From Arcuatula senhousia (Eukaryota > Mollusca > Bivalvia > Mytilida > Mytilidae), in assembly GCA_963971305.1 (NCBI GenBank), contig OZ020307.1:6895501-6959500 (forward strand): DNA of 64,000 nt. Direction: 5' to 3'. A program made the translations under genes and the position numbers. Below the pieces are notes generated by a model. That model was not told the origin of the DNA, did no database searches, and saw nothing but the letters and a program-made list of their open reading frames with translations. How positions within the stretch are numbered: the first letter of the stretch is position 1; each line of letters opens with the position of its first letter. Of this stretch, positions 58,594-64,000 are shown in pieces.

Positions 58594-58725
58594 GTTTCAA
58601 ACAGATGTTTGGGTGTTACAAGAAACGTTACCAGAGTCTGTCTCCCATGGATGATAGCTCTACCATTATTACCAGTCTGTCCAGGGGACGGATATCTAAA
58701 GAGGAATCGTCATTTACAATCAATG
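58594..58725 (+). CDS. GPCR exon 5 (cytoplasmic tail)
   Basis: Acceptor tttatactttaag at 58593. With the preceding G it gives GFKQMFGCYKKRYQSLSPMD then SSTIITSLSRGRISKEES and SFTIN. C353 is a candidate palmitoylation site closing helix 8; the Ser/Thr-rich stretch is a plausible kinase/arrestin site. The donor chosen is AATG|gtacct at 58726, which keeps phase with exon 6. Without splicing there the frame runs to a TGA at 58836-58838 through sequence resembling the PLE tail. Confidence 0.85.
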
Positions 58726-58739
58726 GTACCTACTTATGT

Positions 58740-59800
58740 TTTATAGTCTATTTATTATACCGATTTTGTCTTTGTCATTTCGGTATAATGATGTTCAACA
58801 GTGAGTACTCCTTTGGTACATCTTTGCTGTTCCCATGAATGAGTTCTTACTTACTGAGTATTAATCATCCTTCTACTGGATAAGAGGAACAGCTAAAGTA
58901 GCGAACAAAAAACAAATTTTATCGATGTGATCAACTTTTTTGACAACATATTTGTTCAGATTGGTGCACGTGTCTTTCAGCAGGCAATTGAGATTCCAAA
59001 GGGCACTACTTGTGTGCATCTTTGCTTGCTGATTTGTTTTTTATGCATATCACATCTAGACAAAAAAGATCGTATTAACCCTACTTTTCGTTATATTGAT
59101 GTTTTCCTTTCACTGAAAAATCCCTATTTGGTGACTCCTCCATCTAATATAAATTATCACATCTAACTTGAAATAAAGGACACTATAAGGATTCTTACAT
59201 ATTAAGATCTACCTCTCGAAATAGACATTCAAGGAAGACTTTCAACAAAGCTCTCTGACGAACGTGATGACTTCAACTTTCTTTTGTGTACCAACATTCC
59301 GTCCACTCCTGCTTATGGAGTTTACGTATCACTGATTCATTATTCCACGGTCTGTGGGACTAACATCGATTTCTTTGGTAGAGCGTCGCGTCTGATACTA
59401 AAATTGTTAACACAGGGTTACATTGATCCTCGGTTGTTATGTTTACTAAAAGAAATTTAAGAAAGACATTATTTGATTTGTTTCCCTCAGATGAGTGCAG
59501 ATATTGGTTTGTCATATGGCTTTGTTTTTCTCCTTTTACTGGATTGTACACGCTGAATTGACCATTAACAACGCGACGGGTGTTATGTGGCAAGCAGGAA
59601 CTGCTAACGCTACCGGAGCACCTTAGTTCCCTCTCGTTATGGATAAAGTTCGCTTTGGTTGTTATTCAGTTGTTTTTTGTGTGTTGGGGTTTTATTCGTG
59701 CTGTTCTCCTTCTTGATTTCTCGTTTTGTCTTTGTCCTTTCAGACTTTTGACAGTCGGATGCCCCATTTGTACCTCTTTTCTTCTATAAAATGCTTGGAA
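58740..59800 (+). mobile_element. Penelope-like element, decayed, in GPCR intron 5
   Basis: 58740-58835 resembles a PLE T-rich tail (ccgattttgtctttgtcatt, ctttggtacatctttgctg). 58920-59345 encodes FFDNIFVQIGARVFQQAIEI and RYIDVFLSLKN, where one Asp of the catalytic pair is lost, then LEIKDT, LPLEIDIQGRLSTKLSDERD and AYGVYVS. 59350-59800 is the 3' region with atgagtgcagatattggttt and cggatgccccatttgtacct. Confidence 0.8.
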
Positions 59801-60412
59801 TAATTGACTGTTATAATTATACTAGTATAAGATTAAATTACATTTTGATTCCTTTGGTGCATTTTTCATACTTAAAATAAATTATTAGTAAAATTGTCGT
59901 GTTTAAGTATTCGAAACAGGTGCTGTGGTTCTGTTGTTAAAGATAACATTTATCAGTCTTGCTATTAACGTTACCTTTCTTGATCTTTCCAATAAAATGA
60001 TAAGAAAAGTCATTTCACAGAAGTCTGCAATCGAAATTAAAATGACTTATTGGTGTTGAATTCGATTTAAAGTTGTCAGCCTTCTGAAACTGACAAGTCA
60101 ACATAAATACAATTTCAGAGAATAATTGTTTAGATAATAGAAATGAACAAAGCAGATTGCTCAGAGATAATGGCATTATATATTAGTTTTACTTGATGTC
60201 AATTGATAAAGCCTAAATGATTAGAGCCTGGCTCAATATGGAATTGTTTACAGTTGACTTATCAGTAATTTTCATACCCCACATTGTGTTGACATGGTCA
60301 ACAAACTTCTATGATGATTTTGTTTCTGTCACAACCACGTGTTTGTATCAATGCGAATTATCGTATAATCTTGTGTATTGCCTCGTTTATAAACACATTT
60401 TTGATTTGACAG

Positions 60413-60492
60413 GAAGGTCACGTGATGCATGGAATGGAGGAAGTCATTCAAAAGAGACGATAACCAAAGAATCCAAATTATCACGACATTGA
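60413..60492 (+). CDS. GPCR exon 6 (C-terminus), probable
   Basis: Acceptor ttttgatttgacag at 60412. Joined to exon 5 in phase it encodes GRSRDAWNGGSHSKETITKE then SKLSRH and a TGA at 60490-60492. The total becomes 1248 nt, exactly 416 codons with the stop. Basic, Ser/Thr-rich composition suits a receptor tail. The alternative is termination inside exon 5 read-through. An ATTAAA lies about 60 bases downstream and could serve as poly(A) signal. Confidence 0.65.
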
Positions 60493-60549
60493 TTCTAATT
60501 ATCATTATATGACTTTTGTATATTGTTCTCAAATACATGTAACTATGGA

Positions 60550-61080
60550 ATTAAATATTTGTACAATTGTGTGATGCTTCAATATGTAAAATTGAAATTT
60601 TTTTTCTAAATCTTTTATAAGGTATCAGTTTTAGTTTCAGTTCTGTTTTTCTGTTTTAATATCATGTTTGAATGCTCGGTCGAATTTCAAAAGTATTTTT
60701 TTTATGATGGAATGTTCCTAGAACCAGTCTGTTCTATAAGATTAAACAACAAGTGTGTTTTGCTTCTAAATATGCTATTGTAATACCAGGGTCTGAATGG
60801 CTATCTCATATTTTGGAGTGTTTTACTTTTCTTTTTATAATTCGGATTTTTCTGATTGTTTTGACTCAAATGCTGCTGAAGAGAGGCTTCTCCTTGAAAT
60901 ATGCAAATATAGCTCATTCAAATTAATCAATTTAATATAAACAATATAATATAATTTAAAAACAATCAATTTATACCTGCTTTGGTATTTAAGTATTCAA
61001 AACCATTGGACCGATTATATATGCTGCTGCAATCAATAACGAAAATATTGCTTCGAAAAACCTATTCAGCTGTTTTTGGC
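60550..61080. other. Presumed GPCR 3' flank, nothing recognised
   Basis: AT-rich, no repeats or frames of note. Confidence 0.35.
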
Positions 61081-61084
61081 TAAT

Positions 61085-61640
61085 ACCCAGATTTCCTAAC
61101 GAGTTGTTGCGATTTTCAAAATGTATAGTTTTACGAGTTATTGCGAGATTTTCTTCCAACCTTTTACGATCTATTTCCGAGTTGTCACGATTTCGTCAGT
61201 TGTGCGGAAATTTTACGAAACCCCGTCCAGCGACGATTTGAATTTTATTTTCGACGTGTTTACGAGCATGTTACGGTGTCTTTACGACTTCTTTACGAGT
61301 GAATTGCGATACTGAAATGGATATCGTAACTTACTCGCCAACCACTTGTAAAGGAAGTCCTTTGCGGCGTCTTCCCGAGTCAGTTACGAGTAAAGGTGAG
61401 TCATTTACGATCACACTACGAGTTCTTTACGAGTTATTTACGAGGCGTTTACGAGTTAAATTATGACATTGTTGTTTTTTGAACTCGTAACAAATCAAAA
61501 ATCCTCGTAAATCTTTCACGAGTTCTTCCGATTCCACACGAGCTAGAAAGACCTGTTTACGAGTAACAAAGAGTGCTTTACGAGTCTTAACGATCGAATA
61601 CGAGTTGAAAACTCATAAGAACTCGTAAGGAAATATCGTA
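61085..61640. repeat. ACGAGT-rich degenerate element
   Basis: More than twenty occurrences of acgagt or its close variants (tttacgagt, ttgcgag, ttacgat) at irregular 10-30 bp spacing, changing to the reverse complement actcgtaa towards the right (for example 61488-61515 and 61612-61640). The ends taatacccagatttcctaac and aggaaatatcgtaaatgtga look weakly inverted. Non-coding. Confidence 0.6.
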
Positions 61641-62253
61641 AATGTGAAGGGGGTATAACTGCTAGCATTTGATATCTAATTCAAATAAAGCAAACAACAA
61701 TTAAAATCAACCATTACAAAAATACAACACCAACAAACCCCTCTTCAAAACGTGAGTGAAATTATGACAGCTAGCTGCTTTGATAGGGTAATTAGTTCCT
61801 GTTTGTTAACAATACTTAGCTTTCGATAAGATAAATCTCTTTAAGGAAGACGATATAATGTCGTTATGATAAACCAAAACCTGTATTTATCATGTCACAT
61901 GTATAGTGCTTCAAAACGACATTAGGAGTCGCTGACATTTTCAATCGTATTGCGTCCTACTTTCATCATGGTTGTCTGAAAAAATACATTCATAAGTCTC
62001 TTACATTGATATTTGGCGCCTTCATTCAGCATAAAGAAATATAGAAAGTTAAAAGAGTTTATGCTTGTATATGCATCCATTTTCTGTTACTTTACAAAAA
62101 TGGAAAGTTGGAGACATTATATTTGTTCTATAGCTTTGAATAATGTTTACATTGGGTATTCAATTACCTGTTGGAGATGTAGCAGACTGCAATCGTTGAC
62201 TAGAATTTGGTATTGCGTCTAAAATATTTAAAATTGTTGGAATATACGGTAAA

Positions 62254-62741
62254 ATACTCTGCAAAAAAAGTTACGCATAGATTGAAAATTCCCCGTAGGT
62301 TTAATGTAAATCGAAACAATTTCAAAACATTATTGCCGAGCTGTTCTGCAACCGATTTTCACGAAATAAAATCCAGTAAAAAGAAAACAAAATGAAGATT
62401 GTTTTATTAATTTAGACCAAAATCCTAACTTCAATGGTTTTTAAGACATTGTGAGTAGAACACGACTAATGTTTTTCACGGAACATTTTGCATTGATTTA
62501 AACGGGAAATTGAATCGTAAAATGTACACTTGAGTTCCACTTGCAATATCTTAAAAAGCAGCGATGTTACGATTTTACTCCAAATTAAACAAACAATCTC
62601 TATTTTGTTTTCTTTTTACTGAATTTTATTTCGTGAAAATCGGTTGAAGAACAGCTCGGCAATAATGCTTTAAAATTGTTTCGATTTGCATTAAACCTAC
62701 GGGGAATTTTTTACCTATGCGTAACTTTTTTTGAAGAGTAT
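62254..62741. mobile_element. Fold-back element with arms of about 155 bp
   Basis: Left arm 62254-62408 (atactctgcaaaaaaagtta; ttccccgtaggtttaatgta; attgccgagctgttctgcaa) pairs with right arm 62586-62741 (ttgaagaacagctcggcaat; cattaaacctacggggaatt; gtaactttttttgaagagta). Spacer about 177 bp. Identity is high with short indels. Confidence 0.88.
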
Positions 62742-63104
62742 AGAAAGGTCACCCACTTGAGGATTTAAAAAAGGACATCGTCAATATATCTGAAGGTGAG
62801 ATTCATCAACGGAGAAATTAATACAGAAATCTGCTAATGTACATTCATGATAACAGCCAGCTGGATAGGTGAAAATTAGCCATGGGCAAAAACACCAAAA
62901 GAGCATATTTTCTTATCGTTAAGGTGGGATGCATAGATAACGACCACTTAGTGTCATTCCTCAAAAGTCTTTGTTCTCTAAAAACAACTTTACAAACCTT
63001 TACCTTTAATAATTAGCCTTAATACATAGAATGAAAACTACTAAGATAGAAAATAGGTGTTTTAACATTCAGTCCATCTAGCTCATGCATTACGCATATG
63101 GTTC

Positions 63105-63240
63105 ATATATTCTAAGAGAAGCAAAGAGGCACCAATGGGGCATCGAGTGTCAAAAGTCCGAATTGGCAACGACGAAACCGGTAAACACGAACAAGAACAG
63201 CATGAAAAAACACAAAACACTTAGAGCACATTTTGGGAAA
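63105..63240 (-). mobile_element. PLE 3'-tail fragment
   Basis: gcaaagaggcaccaatgggg, caaaagtccgaattggcaac and ggtaaacacgaacaagaaca are the exact inverse of the T-rich PLE tail order at 31.4-31.5 kb. Confidence 0.75.
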
Positions 63241-63534
63241 AGTTCTTCCTTCAAGAACATTACTGCACAACTATAATATAAAAGTATGGGCGATGTATCT
63301 CTTGCAACAGTCTCAGATCCTGTTCATTCCTCCTTAATGACGGCCTGATTTGCCTGGTGTCTCTTTTCCCTCTACTTCATAATTATTTCATTTACATTTA
63401 ATCATACCCTTCGAGTTAAATAATAACGATTTTGCTAGCTCAGAGGTCAAGATTGTATTGTTAGTGTTTTGTGTTAAAGAATACGAACTATTGTTGGCTG
63501 CTTCAACATGAAGTTTGAAAAAGGTAATAATAAA

Positions 63535-63660
63535 ACTATCTAAGAGGATCAATCTCAACGGTCTGAGTAAAAATGCAAAGAAGGCAGACATTTTGGAGAA
63601 ATTGAAGATCACAATGTTCATGTTTTACAGGCATTTAATCAGGTATTATGGTGTCAAACC
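63535..63660 (-). repeat. 'gtctgctttgttttgtc' repeat, inverted copy
   Basis: aggatcaatctcaacggtct, aagaaggcagacattttgga and gaaattgaagatcacaatgt are the inverse of the 57.8 kb copy. Confidence 0.65.
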
Positions 63661-63664
63661 CACT

Positions 63665-64000
63665 TTTTCCATTGCTGTGGTCTAAGTGTACGGTAGTAAC
63701 ACAAAACACACCACGATTGTGAGATATGATAGGGATGTTGAGGTGATCGATAAAAACAATCGCTAATCATTGCCTTTAATATAATTTTACATTTTCCACT
63801 AGTGGCTGAAAACGAAGGAAAAATTGTTTTTAGAGATCGTATGAGATGTATTGTTTATAACCTTGGTCTAAATGTCGGTTACGGAGACAGCGGTGTCGGA
63901 TAAAAAAAAATCAGAGAAAAATTGTACAAGCCCTGGCATATTGAATAAGATACCGTATTCAGGTGACGTTGTTATGTTAGGAAAATTTATAACTTGAAAA
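63665..64000. other. Right edge, nothing recognised
   Basis: No coding or repeat structure was identified to the end of the window. Confidence 0.35.

Overview
This window is eukaryotic nuclear DNA, most likely from a bivalve mollusc and probably a mytilid mussel. Genes are sparse, split by long AT-rich introns with GT-AG ends. The space between is filled with decayed retroelements, fold-back elements, minisatellites and tandem-core elements ending in tetranucleotide (GACA/GACG-type) tracts, an architecture typical of bivalve genomes. No prokaryotic operons, CRISPR arrays, rRNA or convincing tRNA genes were seen.

Two host genes are supported, both on the + strand. The left edge (435-1258) holds the last two coding exons of the protein phosphatase 2A catalytic subunit, ending in the canonical TPDYFL tail. 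From 35995 to 60492 lies a six-exon rhodopsin-class (class A) peptide-type GPCR. Its exons join in phase (364+449+114+109+132+80 nt = 415 codons plus stop) and carry GN in TM1, NLAVSD in TM2, a DRY motif, CWSP in TM6 and NPIIY in TM7. Intron 1 is about 12 kb and holds a LINE carcass, interspersed repeats and a 37-bp tandem array of about 34 units.

The dominant mobile family is a Penelope-like retroelement (PLE) with pieces at about 4.2-5.5, 9.8-13.5, 14.7-15.7, 17.4-17.8, 18.9-19.1, 30.4-31.7, 45.8-46.1, 49.9-50.4, 58.8-59.8 and 63.1 kb. In the most complete copy (10.0-13.5 kb) a GIY-YIG endonuclease domain lies upstream of the reverse transcriptase, the permuted order known for Naiad/Chlamys-type PLEs. 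All copies are broken by stops, frameshifts, deletions or nested insertions. A separate intact 335-codon frame (19289-20296) resembles the gag-like CCCH/zinc-knuckle protein of tyrosine-recombinase (DIRS-like) retroelements but has no polymerase beside it.

Layout: 0-2 kb PP2A end; 2.3-3.3 kb tandem-core element; 4-5.5 kb MITE plus reverse PLE; 7.1-7.3 kb long hairpin; 8.7-9.5 kb TIR element; 9.8-13.5 kb PLE interrupted by a tandem-core element; 14.7-19.1 kb reverse PLE pieces and interspersed repeats; 19.3-21.6 kb gag-like ORF and 62-bp satellite; 26.0-28.6 kb TIR-bounded element containing a broken C2H2 zinc-finger gene; 29.9-32.0 kb palindromic ATATC satellite split by a PLE; 34.3-34.8 kb fold-back; 36-60.5 kb GPCR; 61.1-61.6 kb ACGAGT-rich element; 62.25-62.74 kb fold-back. 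Stretches not listed are AT-rich DNA in which nothing was recognised.
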